A DNA stretch of 64,000 bases from contig NZ_JARANZ010000002.1 in assembly GCF_029889905.1 (NCBI RefSeq), positions 124,001 to 188,000 of the forward strand. The letters are read 5' to 3'. The position numbers and the translations under genes were made by a program. The stretch comes from Chromohalobacter sp. 11-W (GTDB taxonomy: Bacteria > Pseudomonadota > Gammaproteobacteria > Pseudomonadales > Halomonadaceae). Below the pieces are notes generated by a model that did no database searches, was not told the DNA's origin, and saw only the letters and a list, made by a program, of their open reading frames with translations. Shown piece by piece: positions 18,535 to 27,972 of this stretch; positions within the stretch are counted from its first letter, which is position 1, and the number at the start of each line of letters is the position of its first letter.

Positions 18535-20154
18535 TCAACGCAATTGCAGAACCGAATCGAGGACCTGGGACCCCACGTCGATGACCCGTGCATTGGCCTG
18601 GTAATACTGCTGATAACGGACCAGGTTGGCGTACTCTTCATCCAGGTTCACACCGGACTCGGACTGCTGATACTCGCGCAGTTGCTCGGTAAGCCCCGAT
18701 TGCGCGTCCAGATTGACCTGCGTGATGTTGGTGGTATTGCCCACGTCATTCACCAGGGAGGCATAGGCACCGCTGACAGACGATGTTCCGCCGACGATCT
18801 TCTCGCTCTGCAAGTCGAGCAGCGCCAGCGCGTTTTCGTTGTTGCCACTGCCACCTGCATCACTTGCCGCTGCAATTTCTGCGCCCTCGCTGATCGCCAC
18901 CTCGAAGTCCTGCGCGGCGGTGCGCGTCGGCTGCAGCATAAAGCTATCGCCTTCTTGGGCGGTACCGGAGATATTCAAGGTCATGCCCTCGAACTCAACG
19001 TCACCGGCACCATTCGGGGTCAAGGTAGTGGTCTTACCATCCGATAATTTCTCGGCTTGGTACTCCCCACCCTCATAGGTAATACGATAATCGCTCGAGG
19101 TCAGCTTCGTAACGTCACCGTATTCGGCGGTGATCGATCCATTACCGTCATTCTCGCTATTGCTCATCACACGCGGCGAGCCAACATTGAAGAAGGCTTC
19201 GCCATCGTCACCGTTAAGATCGACGCCCTGCTCATGCACGGCATTGAATTCCGAACCCAGCACCGCTGTCATGCGGCCCAGTTGGTTCTGCACGCTGTCC
19301 AGCGTTTCGCTACGAAACGACAGCAAGCCGCCCAGCTCGCCGTTCTCGAAGGCGCTATCATCGATCTGATTGACGTTGCCTGCCGCGTCGCGATAACCGA
19401 TCACCGTGCGCGATGGGTCTTCGCTGGAAGACACCGCTTCGAGGTCATAGCTCCGCGTGCCTGACACCAGCGGCTGGCCATTTTCCAGGTTGATGTTGTA
19501 GGTATCGCCATCCTGGACGTTCAGGTCCGCGCCCACCAATTCATTGAGATCCGAAACCAGCTTGTCGCGCTTGTCGAGCAGCGTGTTGGGCTCTTCACCG
19601 GACTTGGCGCGTGCCTGGGTGATCTGGTCATTGAGCGAGGCGATTTGCGTGGCGGTGTTGTTGATGTCCGTCACTGTCCCTTCGAGCTGACCATTGAGGC
19701 TGCTGCGCATATCGCCCAGGTAAGAGTCGAACGAACGAAACTGCGCCGCCATGGACGATGCCGAGCCCAGCACCCCTTCGCGGGCCGCGGGATCAGATGC
19801 CGCGCCGGAGAGATCGTCCAGGCTGGAGAAGAAATCCTGCATCAGGGGCGCTAGCCCCGCATCGCTATCGGCCAGCAGGTTGTCGATCTGCGAAACCTGG
19901 CTCTGGTAGCTTTTAAGGGCACTTGTCTGACTGTTGGCGTCGTTGTACTGCTCGGTGACGTAGCTGTTGAACTGGCGCTGCACTTCGTCGACCGAAACCC
20001 CGGTGCCTGTCGAGCCATTGCTATAACTTTCCCCGAGGATCGGCAACTGGCGATTGTAGCCCTCGGTATAGACGTTGCTCAGGTTGTTGCTGGTCGTCGA
20101 CAACGCTGTCTGGGCCGCACTTAGGCCACTCAGGCCAATCGAGAAAATGCTCAT
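18535..20154 (-). CDS. flgK: Hook-filament junction protein FlgK (HAP1)
   Basis: 539 aa. The N-terminal rod/hook signature is SALSTTSNNLSN-like (AQTALSTTSNNLSNVYTEGY) and the C-terminal helix is EYANLVRYQQYYQANARVID. The middle repeats an EYGDVTKLTSSDYRITYEGG-type module related to the FlgL centre. FlgK is the first junction protein on the hook. A sigma-28-like promoter lies at 20227-20253. Confidence 0.96.
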   Translation of the reverse strand: MSIFSIGLSGLSAAQTALSTTSNNLSNVYTEGYNRQLPILGESYSNGSTGTGVSVDEVQRQFNSYVTEQYNDANSQTSALKSYQSQVSQIDNLLADSDAGLAPLMQDFFSSLDDLSGAASDPAAREGVLGSASSMAAQFRSFDSYLGDMRSSLNGQLEGTVTDINNTATQIASLNDQITQARAKSGEEPNTLLDKRDKLVSDLNELVGADLNVQDGDTYNINLENGQPLVSGTRSYDLEAVSSSEDPSRTVIGYRDAAGNVNQIDDSAFENGELGGLLSFRSETLDSVQNQLGRMTAVLGSEFNAVHEQGVDLNGDDGEAFFNVGSPRVMSNSENDGNGSITAEYGDVTKLTSSDYRITYEGGEYQAEKLSDGKTTTLTPNGAGDVEFEGMTLNISGTAQEGDSFMLQPTRTAAQDFEVAISEGAEIAAASDAGGSGNNENALALLDLQSEKIVGGTSSVSGAYASLVNDVGNTTNITQVNLDAQSGLTEQLREYQQSESGVNLDEEYANLVRYQQYYQANARVIDVGSQVLDSVLQLR

Positions 20155-20226
20155 GACACGTTTTCCTGGCTAGGGGTACCGGGCCCTATCGAGGATGGCC
20201 GGCACGACGAATAGTGATTACTTGTT

Positions 20227-20253
20227 GTATCGGCAAGACCGCGCACGACTTGA
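20227..20253 (-). promoter_or_regulatory. Sigma-28 (FliA) promoter candidate for flgKL
   Basis: Read on the minus strand: TCAAGTCG, 11-nt spacer, GCCGATAC, against the consensus TAAAGTTT-N11-GCCGATAA (5/8 and 7/8 matches). It lies about 75 bp upstream of flgK, fitting late-class control of junction proteins in addition to readthrough from flgJ. Confidence 0.55.
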
Positions 20254-20273
20254 GGAAAAATCCATGCGGACGC

Positions 20274-21371
20274 TCAGAAAATGCCCGTGGGCATGCGCGA
20301 CACACCATAGGGGTCGACACTGTCAGCTTCTGAGCCCGTGCCAGAGCGCTCGGCGGCACTGGCCAACGCCGGGCCGCTCGCGAGGCCTTCATCGATCTGC
20401 GCCATCACATCGATCACCTTATCGGCGTAGTTCGGGTCGGTGGCATAGCCGCCGGACTGCAATGCGCGCGCCGCGTTCTCCGGTGTCGAGGCGGTGACCA
20501 CGCCGGCGTAACGCGGGTTGTTACCGATCAACTGGGCGTAGTCCTTGAAGGCCGCCTCAAAGGAGTCGTAGACGCGGAAGTCATCGCTTTGCTGGCGAGC
20601 ACGCCCGTCGACATACTCCGTGGTCATGATGCTCGTGGCATCCCCGTCCCAGCCGTCACTGGCCTTGATACCAAAGAGATTATGGCTATTGCCGCCATCG
20701 CGAGTGGGGATCTCACGCTCGCCCCAGCCGGTTTCCAGTGCCGCTTGCGCCAGGATCAAGGACGCCGGCACGCCGCTATCCTGGGCGGCCGCCTCAGCAG
20801 GCTCACGCAAGCGCGACAGGAATCCTTCGACATGCGGCGCCGCACGCGTCTCACCGGTAGCGGCTTCCGCCACCGATGGCCGTGTCTCACGATTTTCCGC
20901 CACTTCCGGCATCGTCGCGCGTGCAGACGAAGCGTCGGAGGCCTGCGTCGCAGCGTCCCCCTTGGCAACCACATCATCTTTGGGGACGACCGGATCGCTC
21001 AATACGCGCGGTGTGCCACGTGGGATACCGGCAATCAGATCGCTGCGCGTCACATCGTCATCGCGGCCGACAATGCCTCTGCCCTGCAATTGTTCGACCA
21101 GCATGTCCGAGAGCCCAATGTTCCCCGAGAGTTTTTGTGCCCATTGCTTGTCTAGCATCGAGGTATAGGTATCGGTCTCATTGCTGCTGAGCAGATCGGA
21201 CTGCGGAATCGCGTCGCGCATGCTCTTGAGCATCATTTGCAGAAACACGGCCTCGAACTGATCCGCCGCCTGCGAAAGCCCCTTCTCGGGCGAATGACTC
21301 GCCGTGTGCTTGAGCCGTGACAACGACTGCACATCGAGGGCGAACTGATTGCTGAGTCCATCGACACTCAT
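20274..21371 (-). CDS. flgJ: FlgJ, rod cap and peptidoglycan hydrolase
   Basis: 365 aa dual-domain protein. Residues 1-100 are the rod-binding domain (AADQFEAVFLQMMLKSMRDA). The last 170 are a family-73 glucosaminidase (LILAQAALETGWGEREI, NLFGIKA, FRVYDSFEAAFKDYAQLI) with the catalytic Glu in ALETGWG. The linker of about 90 residues is Ala/Thr-rich. It opens the cell wall for the growing rod. The ATG overlaps the flgI stop (TGATG), and GGAGATC lies just upstream. Confidence 0.95.
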   Translation of the reverse strand: MSVDGLSNQFALDVQSLSRLKHTASHSPEKGLSQAADQFEAVFLQMMLKSMRDAIPQSDLLSSNETDTYTSMLDKQWAQKLSGNIGLSDMLVEQLQGRGIVGRDDDVTRSDLIAGIPRGTPRVLSDPVVPKDDVVAKGDAATQASDASSARATMPEVAENRETRPSVAEAATGETRAAPHVEGFLSRLREPAEAAAQDSGVPASLILAQAALETGWGEREIPTRDGGNSHNLFGIKASDGWDGDATSIMTTEYVDGRARQQSDDFRVYDSFEAAFKDYAQLIGNNPRYAGVVTASTPENAARALQSGGYATDPNYADKVIDVMAQIDEGLASGPALASAAERSGTGSEADSVDPYGVSRMPTGIF

Positions 21372-22480
21372 CAAATGATCTCCAGTTCCGCATTAAGCGC
21401 GCCCGCGGACTTGAGCGCCTGCAGAATCGACATCAGATCCTGGGGTGAAGCACCCAGCGCATTGAGGGCATTGACGACATCCATGAGTTCGGCGCTGGTA
21501 TTGACCATTTGCAGCGCCCCGCCTTCCTGCTGGATGGAAATGTCCGCATCGGGCACCACCACCGTATCGCCGCCGCTCAGGGGATTGGGCTGACTGACCT
21601 GAGGCGTGGAATCGATGGTCACCGAGAGATTGCCGTGCGCCACCGCCGCGCGGTCCAGTGTTACCTCACGATTGAGGACCACCGAGCCAGTACGTGAATT
21701 GACGATGACCTTGGCCGGGCCTGCATTGGGCGTAACGTCCAGGTTCTGGATACGCGCCATGAAGTTGACTCGCGAGTTGCTGTCGCTGGGCGATTTCAAA
21801 CGGATCAGACGACCGTCCATCGCCGCGGCCACGGGCGTACCGAAGTCCTGGTTGATGGCCTCGACGACGCGCTGCGCCGTGGTGAAGTCAGACTCATTGA
21901 GGTAAAGATCCAGCGTACCGTCACCGCGCCCCAAGCGCAGGGCCACTTCCTGCTCGACCGTGGCACCACCAGGAATCCGCCCGGCCGCCGTGTGGTTGAC
22001 CTGAACACTGTTGCCGGCCTGCTGGGCGCCCACGCCACCGACCAGCAAGTTGCCCTGTGCCATCGCGTAGACATTTCCATCCACCCCGCGCAGCGGCGTC
22101 ATCAGCAACGTGCCGCCACGCAAGCTGTCGGCGTTACCCATCGAGGAAACGGTGATATCCATTTCCTGCCCCTGACGCGCGAAGGGAGGCAACTGCGCCG
22201 TCACCATGACCGCGGCTACGTTGCGCAGCTGCATGTTGGTGCCTTCAGGAATGCTCACGCCCAACTGCGAGAGCATATTGATCAACGTCTGGCCCGTGAA
22301 TGGCGTCTGCGTCGTCTGGTCACCCGTGCCGTCCAACCCCACGACCAGGCCATAGCCCACCAACTGGTTCTCGCGGACCCCGGCGAAACTCGCCAGGTCA
22401 CGAATGCGCTCGGCCTGTGCGGGAGCGGCGCAGACACCACACAACAACAGCACGCCCATCCAACGCAGCAAACTTCTCAT
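21371..22480 (-). CDS. flgI: Flagellar P-ring protein FlgI
   Basis: 369 aa from the ATG at 22480, close to the 365 aa of the enteric protein, with a clean Sec signal ([20 protein letters not shown]). Upstream in-frame ATGs would add 16 residues with no signal-peptide logic. The conserved body reads [21 protein letters not shown] and [11 protein letters not shown]. FlgI forms the bushing in the peptidoglycan layer. An AGGATGAG ribosome-binding stretch precedes it. Confidence 0.95.
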   Translation of the reverse strand: MRSLLRWMGVLLLCGVCAAPAQAERIRDLASFAGVRENQLVGYGLVVGLDGTGDQTTQTPFTGQTLINMLSQLGVSIPEGTNMQLRNVAAVMVTAQLPPFARQGQEMDITVSSMGNADSLRGGTLLMTPLRGVDGNVYAMAQGNLLVGGVGAQQAGNSVQVNHTAAGRIPGGATVEQEVALRLGRGDGTLDLYLNESDFTTAQRVVEAINQDFGTPVAAAMDGRLIRLKSPSDSNSRVNFMARIQNLDVTPNAGPAKVIVNSRTGSVVLNREVTLDRAAVAHGNLSVTIDSTPQVSQPNPLSGGDTVVVPDADISIQQEGGALQMVNTSAELMDVVNALNALGASPQDLMSILQALKSAGALNAELEII

Positions 22481-22493
22481 GGCGTATCTCATC

Positions 22494-22527
22494 CTCATCA
22501 GAAAGGCGCACTCATCAGAAAGGCGCA
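22494..22527. repeat. 17-bp perfect tandem duplication at the flgH/flgI junction
   Basis: Bases 22494-22510 and 22511-22527 are identical. The unit includes the last codons and TGA stop of flgH on the minus strand, so a second copy of the stop region stands before the flgI ribosome-binding site. Confidence 0.9.
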
Positions 22528-23249
22528 ATATTCAGCCAGAGACGCTGGAGCCAACCCATGTGCTGCGCCTCGTTGATGTAGCCATCACCCACGTATTCGA
22601 TGCGTGCGTCGGCCACTTGCCCCGACGGGACGGTGTTCTGCGTCGTCACCGAGCGTGGATCGACGACCCCCGAGAAGCGGATGTACTCGGTGCCTTGATT
22701 GATGGCGATACGCTTTTCCCCACGAATGCTGAGATTGCCGTTGGGAAGAATATCCACCACCGTCGCCGTCAGGGTGCCGGTGAACGTATTGCTGGCGCTC
22801 GCGCCACCGCTGCCCTCGAAGTCGTTTTCGCCTGAGACATCCAGGCCGTTGTCCTCGAGGAAGCTCATCAGGTCGGGGATCGTTTCCAGGTCCAGCCCCA
22901 TGCTGCCTTCGCGGTTGGCATTGGCCGAGGAATCCTTGCTGGCGCTGACATCTTCGTTGATCGTGATCGTGATGATGTCGCCGATCTGACGCGGACGCCG
23001 ATCCTGAAAGAGCGGCTGATATCCGTAGCGCGCCTGATAGATCGCCCCATTGGGCTGTGACATTGGCGACTCGGGATAGGTCACCGGGCCAGCATCGGGC
23101 ACCACCGACTCATGCGGCAACTGCGCGCAGCCGCTCATGATCAACAGCACGAGCAGACATAGCACGCGTGCCAAAATGCCAACCCCGTCGCGTCCAGCCA
23201 TAAGGCCGCTCATCGCCGAGCGCGGCTTGTCGCCATTGGATGCGCTCAC
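22515..23249 (-). CDS. flgH: Flagellar L-ring lipoprotein FlgH
   Basis: The lipobox IMSGC lies after a hydrophobic stretch ([16 protein letters not shown]). The conserved body includes ALYQ-like [39 protein letters not shown] and ANREGSMGL. FlgH forms the outer-membrane ring. The start is uncertain: the GTG at 23249 has a strong GGAAGAGGG 6 nt upstream but puts the lipid Cys at residue 41. ATGs at 23213 or 23201 would give Cys29 or Cys25, a more normal signal length, but lack a ribosome-binding sequence. The frame stays open to 23297. Confidence 0.93.
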   Translation of the reverse strand: MSASNGDKPRSAMSGLMAGRDGVGILARVLCLLVLLIMSGCAQLPHESVVPDAGPVTYPESPMSQPNGAIYQARYGYQPLFQDRRPRQIGDIITITINEDVSASKDSSANANREGSMGLDLETIPDLMSFLEDNGLDVSGENDFEGSGGASASNTFTGTLTATVVDILPNGNLSIRGEKRIAINQGTEYIRFSGVVDPRSVTTQNTVPSGQVADARIEYVGDGYINEAQHMGWLQRLWLNIAPF

Positions 23250-23293
23250 GCTCGTCCCTCTTCCCACGTCCATCCCCTTCACGACGCGACTCC

Positions 23294-24076
23294 TCACAGC
23301 TGCGTCAGGCGCGACAGCATCTGATCGGACGTTTCCACCGCCTTGCTATTGATTTCATAGGCACGCTGGGTCTCGATCATGCTGACCATCTCCTCCACCA
23401 CGTTGACGTTGGAGGTTTCGACGTAGCCCTGATAAAGCCGTCCAGCACCTTCCATGCCCGGGATCAAATCATTGCGCGGACCGGAGGCATCGGTTTCCTG
23501 ATAGAGGTTCTCACCCATGCTCTGCAAGCCAGCGGGGTTGATGAACTTGGAGATCATGAGCTGACCGACTTCCTGCGACGCGGTGTCGCCGGGTTGCTTC
23601 ACGGACACCACACCATCCTGGGAGACCGACACCGACAGCGCGTTTTCCGGGATCACGATGGGTGGATCCAGCGGATAGCCCCCCGCGGTGACCATCTGGC
23701 CGTTTTCGTCGATCTGGAAGCTGCCATCGCGGGTATACGACGAGGTGCCGTCGGGCATCTGCACCGCAAAGAAGCCATCGCCATTGATGGCCAGATCCTT
23801 GGAGTTATCGGTGTTCTGCAAGCCGCCCTGGGTATGCAAACGCTCGGTGGCGACCGGGCGTACCCCGGTGCCCACCTGCAAGCCGGACGGCAGCGTATCT
23901 ACCGCCGAGGCCTGCGCACCGGGCTGGCGCACGTTCTGGTAGAGCAAGTCCTCGAACACCGGCCGCGAGCGCTTGAAGCCATTGGTCGACACGTTGGAGA
24001 GGTTGTTGGAAATGACATCGAGTTTGACCTGTTGGGATTCAAGCCCCGTCTTGGCCGTCCACAGCGATCTAATCAT
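23294..24076 (-). CDS. flgG: Distal rod protein FlgG
   Basis: 260 aa. It starts [20 protein letters not shown] with [20 protein letters not shown] and ends [20 protein letters not shown], the complete flagellar basal-body rod pattern. FlgG is the major distal-rod subunit. Confidence 0.97.
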   Translation of the reverse strand: MIRSLWTAKTGLESQQVKLDVISNNLSNVSTNGFKRSRPVFEDLLYQNVRQPGAQASAVDTLPSGLQVGTGVRPVATERLHTQGGLQNTDNSKDLAINGDGFFAVQMPDGTSSYTRDGSFQIDENGQMVTAGGYPLDPPIVIPENALSVSVSQDGVVSVKQPGDTASQEVGQLMISKFINPAGLQSMGENLYQETDASGPRNDLIPGMEGAGRLYQGYVETSNVNVVEEMVSMIETQRAYEINSKAVETSDQMLSRLTQL

Positions 24077-24131
24077 GACTCTTACCTGTTAGAGGGCACC
24101 GCGGGGCGATGCCGGAAATTCGTTGGCGCGA

Positions 24132-24896
24132 TTAGGCTTGAATCGACAACAAGCTATTGGCGCGTTGCGCGTTCTGGTCGGCGCTCTCGATCACCTTCAT
24201 CTGCATGTCGTAGCGACGCGCGCCGTCGATCATGGCCACCATGGCATCCGTAGCGCTGACGTTACTGCCTTCCAGTACGCCGGATTGCAGACGCGCATCC
24301 TCGTTCTGGGGTTGCGGTGCTGCTATCTCGGCACCCTCACCCGGCGGCAGGCGAAACCAACCATCGTCTCCGCGCGTCAATGCCTGCTGGTCCGGCGTGA
24401 CCAGCTTCAAGCGGCCTACCGGGGCCATTTCATCGGGATTGGCGCCGGCCTCGATGACACTGATCGAACCATCCGAGCCAATCGAGAAATCCGCATCCGG
24501 CGGCACCACGACCGGGGCATTGTTGTCGCCCATGACGGGCTCGCCCTTGACGGTCAACATGCCATCCGCATTGACCTGCAGATCGCCACGCTTCGTATAG
24601 GCCTCGCCGCCTTGCGGATCCTGAATGGCAAGGAAGGCATCGTCCTGCATGGCGACATCCAGGCGCCGCCCCGTCGCGTTCATGTAACCCGGCGAGAAGT
24701 CCGTGCCCGGCGTGGTCGCCGCCACCGTGGAACGTGTCGCCAGACGGCCGTCGCCTTCCACCGGCACCGCGCGCATCGCATCGAGCTCAGCGCGAAACCC
24801 CGGTGTCGAGACGTTGGAAAGATTGTGACTGACCACCGCCTGCTGATTCATCGATTGGCTGGCGCCGCTACCGGCGGTATAGATAATCCGATCCAT
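24132..24896 (-). CDS. flgF: Proximal rod protein FlgF
   Basis: 254 aa. N-terminal MDRIIYTAGSGASQSMNQQA, NLSNVSTPGFRAELDAMRAV and C-terminal MVAMIDGARRYDMQMKVIES are diagnostic. It is 55 bp upstream of flgG. Confidence 0.95.
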   Translation of the reverse strand: MDRIIYTAGSGASQSMNQQAVVSHNLSNVSTPGFRAELDAMRAVPVEGDGRLATRSTVAATTPGTDFSPGYMNATGRRLDVAMQDDAFLAIQDPQGGEAYTKRGDLQVNADGMLTVKGEPVMGDNNAPVVVPPDADFSIGSDGSISVIEAGANPDEMAPVGRLKLVTPDQQALTRGDDGWFRLPPGEGAEIAAPQPQNEDARLQSGVLEGSNVSATDAMVAMIDGARRYDMQMKVIESADQNAQRANSLLSIQA

Positions 24897-24959
24897 GCTG
24901 ATCGTCCTGCTCGACTCACAACGAATGAAGCCGGCCGAAACGGCCGGCCGGCTTAGGCG

Positions 24960-26132
24960 TTAACGCAAGTTAGTGACCGTTTCCAGAATATCGGACTGGG
25001 TCTGGATGGCGTTGTTGTTGGCCTGGAAGTTGCGCTGGGCGATGATCATATCCACCAGCTCCTGCGTCAGGTCCACGTTGGAGGCTTCCACCGTGCCCGA
25101 CTCCAGGCTTCCGATCTGGCCGGTACCGGCCTGACCCAGCAATGCCGCGCCGGACTCCTGGGTCGCCGTCCACAGGTTGTCACCCTCCGGCGTCAGTCCT
25201 TCGGGATTGCGGAAGTTGGCCATGCCGATAGTGCCGACTTCGCCACTGTTACCATTGGAGTAGTTGGCCATGATTTCACCGTTCTCGGTGATATCCACGC
25301 CCACGAAGGTGCCGGAAGCATTACCGTCCTGAGCAAAAGTTCTCAGCTCAAACTCAGCGCCGTACTGGGTAGTACCCGCCAAATCAACCTCGAAATCAAA
25401 GGGATTGGCTGATCCATTCCCTAAATCACCAAAGTCGAAGTTGAAAGCTGTCTGGTCACCGTCTGGGATCTGCCCATTGGTATTAAAGCTAATAGTTTCC
25501 CCCGTGCCAGCAGCCATCTCGCCATCGAGCGCAGCTCGCACGTTCCATGTATTAGCACCCGTCTTGGAGTAGTAAAGGCTCATGTCGTGCGCGACACCTA
25601 ATGAGTCGTACACGGTGCCAGCATTGGTAACGTAAGAGTAAGAGTCGCTATCATCTTGAGAAAAGGGGACCGTAGCACGGTCAATTTCATCTGCTTCGGC
25701 ATTCAAGTTAAATTGCGTGTCGACTCCAACTGTCTCTTGAGCCCCCTGACTAAACTCCGTTACCTGAAGCGGCTCGCCTTGCTGGTTCGTCAGGCGCGCG
25801 CCCTGGGCATTCTCGAAGTAGCCGTCGGCGCTCATGGTCAACTGGCCGTTCCGCGAATAAGCCATTTGCTCATTCTGCGAAAACTGGAAGAAACCGTCAC
25901 CAGCGATGGCTAGGTCGAGGCCACGCCCGGTGGTTTCGAGGCTGCCGGTACCGAAGTTCTGCACCGTGTCCGCGACGCGCGTCCCCAACCCTTGGCTGTT
26001 GGCGTAGATATCCGCGAACTGTGTCGAGGAACTCTTGAAGCCGACGGTCTGCGAGTTGGCGATATTATTGCCGATGGTGTCCAACTGCGACGAGGCCGCG
26101 TTGACCCCGCTCAATGATTGTGAAAAGCCCAT
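24960..26132 (-). CDS. flgE: Flagellar hook protein FlgE
   Basis: 390 aa. Conserved ends are MGFSQSLSGVNAASSQLDTI, GNNIANSQTVGFKSSSTQFA and VDLTQELVDMIIAQRNFQAN. FlgE builds the universal joint. The middle third (about 25320-25770) has visibly more A/T at third codon positions than the ends, as if the surface-exposed domain had a different history. Confidence 0.96.
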   Translation of the reverse strand: MGFSQSLSGVNAASSQLDTIGNNIANSQTVGFKSSSTQFADIYANSQGLGTRVADTVQNFGTGSLETTGRGLDLAIAGDGFFQFSQNEQMAYSRNGQLTMSADGYFENAQGARLTNQQGEPLQVTEFSQGAQETVGVDTQFNLNAEADEIDRATVPFSQDDSDSYSYVTNAGTVYDSLGVAHDMSLYYSKTGANTWNVRAALDGEMAAGTGETISFNTNGQIPDGDQTAFNFDFGDLGNGSANPFDFEVDLAGTTQYGAEFELRTFAQDGNASGTFVGVDITENGEIMANYSNGNSGEVGTIGMANFRNPEGLTPEGDNLWTATQESGAALLGQAGTGQIGSLESGTVEASNVDLTQELVDMIIAQRNFQANNNAIQTQSDILETVTNLR

Positions 26133-26169
26133 TTTCCCTTCCCCGCGTTAATTTGGATTCAAATCGTGA

Positions 26170-26877
26170 TCAAAGAATCTGACGTATGTCTTCTAAGGCG
26201 ACACTATCGGAGGTGCCCAAATCGAGGGTCGGACCGTTCTCACCCGAGGTCACGCCTTGTACCAAGGCATAATTGAGCGGTGTGACGGGAACCTCTTCGC
26301 CGCCGACCTTGGCCGTCATCTCGACGTTATAGGCGCCCTCGGCCACGGCATTGCCATCCAGGCCCGTGCCCGGCCAATCGAAGGCCTGCACGCCCGCCGG
26401 CACGTTTTCCTCGACACTCTTATGAACCACCTGGCCAGAGCCATTGGTGATAGTAATCTCGAGCTCATCGGCGCCCGTGGCCAGCTCGGCCCCCAGCGGG
26501 GTGGCCACGACGCTACCATCTTCGCCTTCACCCACGCGCACGGTGCTGCCCGGCACCATCACGCCTTGGCCGATCAGCGACGAAGCCTGCAGCGTTTTGC
26601 CGGCATCGATCTGATTGTTGATCTCACCCAGCGAGTCGTTGAGCTCCTGAATGCCGCTGACGGTGTTGATCTGTGCCAACTGCGCCGTCATGTCCGAATT
26701 GTCCATCGGCTTCGTCGGATCTTGGTTCTGCAGCTGGGTGATCAACAACGTCATGAAGCGTTCGTTGAGATCTCCCGAAGACTCCGTACCGGTAGTACGC
26801 GTTTCATTCGCGGCGTTGGCATTGGGCGTACCGTTGATCGAGGCAAGCGTATTGCTGCCGATAACCGAACTAGCCAT
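26170..26877 (-). CDS. flgD: Hook cap/scaffold protein FlgD
   Basis: 235 aa. The conserved N-terminal block FMTLLITQLQNQDPTKPMDN and the FlgD Ig/tudor-like C-terminus (GVQAFDWPGTGLDGNAVAEG) are present. FlgD caps the growing hook and is removed by FlgK. Confidence 0.96.
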   Translation of the reverse strand: MASSVIGSNTLASINGTPNANAANETRTTGTESSGDLNERFMTLLITQLQNQDPTKPMDNSDMTAQLAQINTVSGIQELNDSLGEINNQIDAGKTLQASSLIGQGVMVPGSTVRVGEGEDGSVVATPLGAELATGADELEITITNGSGQVVHKSVEENVPAGVQAFDWPGTGLDGNAVAEGAYNVEMTAKVGGEEVPVTPLNYALVQGVTSGENGPTLDLGTSDSVALEDIRQIL

Positions 26878-26888
26878 TTCTCTCTCCG

Positions 26889-27296
26889 TTAACCTTGTCC
26901 GATGGTAAGCGTCTGACTCATCAGCGACTTACTGGTGTTCATGACCTCGACGTTGGCCTGGTAGGAACGCGACGCCGCGATCATGTCGACCATTTCATCG
27001 ACCGGATTGACGTTCGGCATGGCCACGTAGCCCTCTTCATTCGCCAAGGGGTGCTCGGGGCGGTACTCCATACGCGGTGGTGAATCGTCTTCGACCACCT
27101 CGGTCGCGCGCACGCCACCCAACTCGCTGCCGCCTTGAGACTGCGCCTGAAACATGACGTGCTTGGCGCGATAGGGCTCGCCATCGGGGCCGGCCACACT
27201 ATCGGCGTTAGCCATGTTGCTGGCGGTGGCATTCATGCGCTGTGACTGCGCACTCATCGCCGAGGAGGAAATATCGAAAATGCTGAACATGGACAT
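26889..27296 (-). CDS. flgC: Proximal rod protein FlgC
   Basis: 135 aa. MFSIFDISSSAMSAQSQRMN, ATASNMANADSVAGPDGEPY and VDEMVDMIAASRSYQANVEV mark the family. There is an internal ATG two codons in; the first ATG is kept. It is 9 nt from flgB and 11 nt from flgD. Confidence 0.96.
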   Translation of the reverse strand: MSMFSIFDISSSAMSAQSQRMNATASNMANADSVAGPDGEPYRAKHVMFQAQSQGGSELGGVRATEVVEDDSPPRMEYRPEHPLANEEGYVAMPNVNPVDEMVDMIAASRSYQANVEVMNTSKSLMSQTLTIGQG

Positions 27297-27305
27297 AGCG
27301 ATTAT

Positions 27306-27746
27306 TTACCTTTCAGGCTGCATGGCACCTTTGATGCCCTGGATTTTGCTAGTCAAAATCGTCGTATTGGCCTGATAGCGCAGCGCGTTGTCGGCGAACG
27401 CAGCACGCTCGCGATCCATATCAACGGTATTGCCATCTAGGCTCGGCTGCTCGGGAACGCGGTACAGCAGATCCTGGACACCGCCGCCGCCCGGCGCCTG
27501 TGCCGGGATATGACGCGCGGAGGTCGTGGTGAGCGACAAACCGCCCTCTTGGCCGCGCCCGCCGGATTGCATGGCGCGATCCAGTTCCGCCGAGAAGTCG
27601 AAATCACGCGCCTTGTAGTTCGGCGTATCGGCATTGGCGATATTGTTGGCCAATACCTTCTGGCGCTCGTGGCGAAGGCTAAGCGCCTCCTGGTGGTGAT
27701 CCAGGTAGCCTGAAAGCTTGTCGATCATGCCCTGTGTCCCTGTCAT
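27306..27746 (-). CDS. flgB: Proximal rod protein FlgB
   Basis: 146 aa, first gene of flgBCDEFGHIJ. Motifs: HERQKVLANNIANADTPNYK, ARDFDF and VDMDRERAAFADNALRYQAN. An ATG six codons in (27728) is an alternative start; neither has a strong ribosome-binding sequence. The 226-bp divergent gap to flgA (27747-27972) must hold both early promoters, but I could not find a convincing sigma-54 (GG-N10-GC) or sigma-28 match in it. Confidence 0.94.
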   Translation of the reverse strand: MTGTQGMIDKLSGYLDHHQEALSLRHERQKVLANNIANADTPNYKARDFDFSAELDRAMQSGGRGQEGGLSLTTTSARHIPAQAPGGGGVQDLLYRVPEQPSLDGNTVDMDRERAAFADNALRYQANTTILTSKIQGIKGAMQPER

Positions 27747-27972
27747 CGCGTTTGTTCCGCGGTTCGTTCCCCTTCGCTAGACATGGGGAAATTTGCACGA
27801 TGCAGAATAGCCGCGCCGCCGTCACTGCAAACGACTAAACAAGCCGATATTTGAGCGCCATTTCCACCTTTGCTTGATGTGGCGTCCCACTAGAATCAGG
27901 TCATCGGGTTCCGGTCTCGACACTCATTCAGGCTCACTCCAGGGCTCCGGCAATCACCCAAGGGCTCCCGCA

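Noticed and set aside
23240-24253. 337-codon plus-strand frame across flgH/flgG, and similar frames at 24123-24956 and 55765-56610
   Set aside because: Opposite strand of flgG, flgF and glaH; His/Arg-rich translations typical of antisense reading of GC-rich genes.
27747-27972. TGGGGAAATTTGCA in the flgB/flgA gap as a sigma-54 promoter
   Set aside because: The distance between GG and GC is 8 nt, not the 10 nt required.
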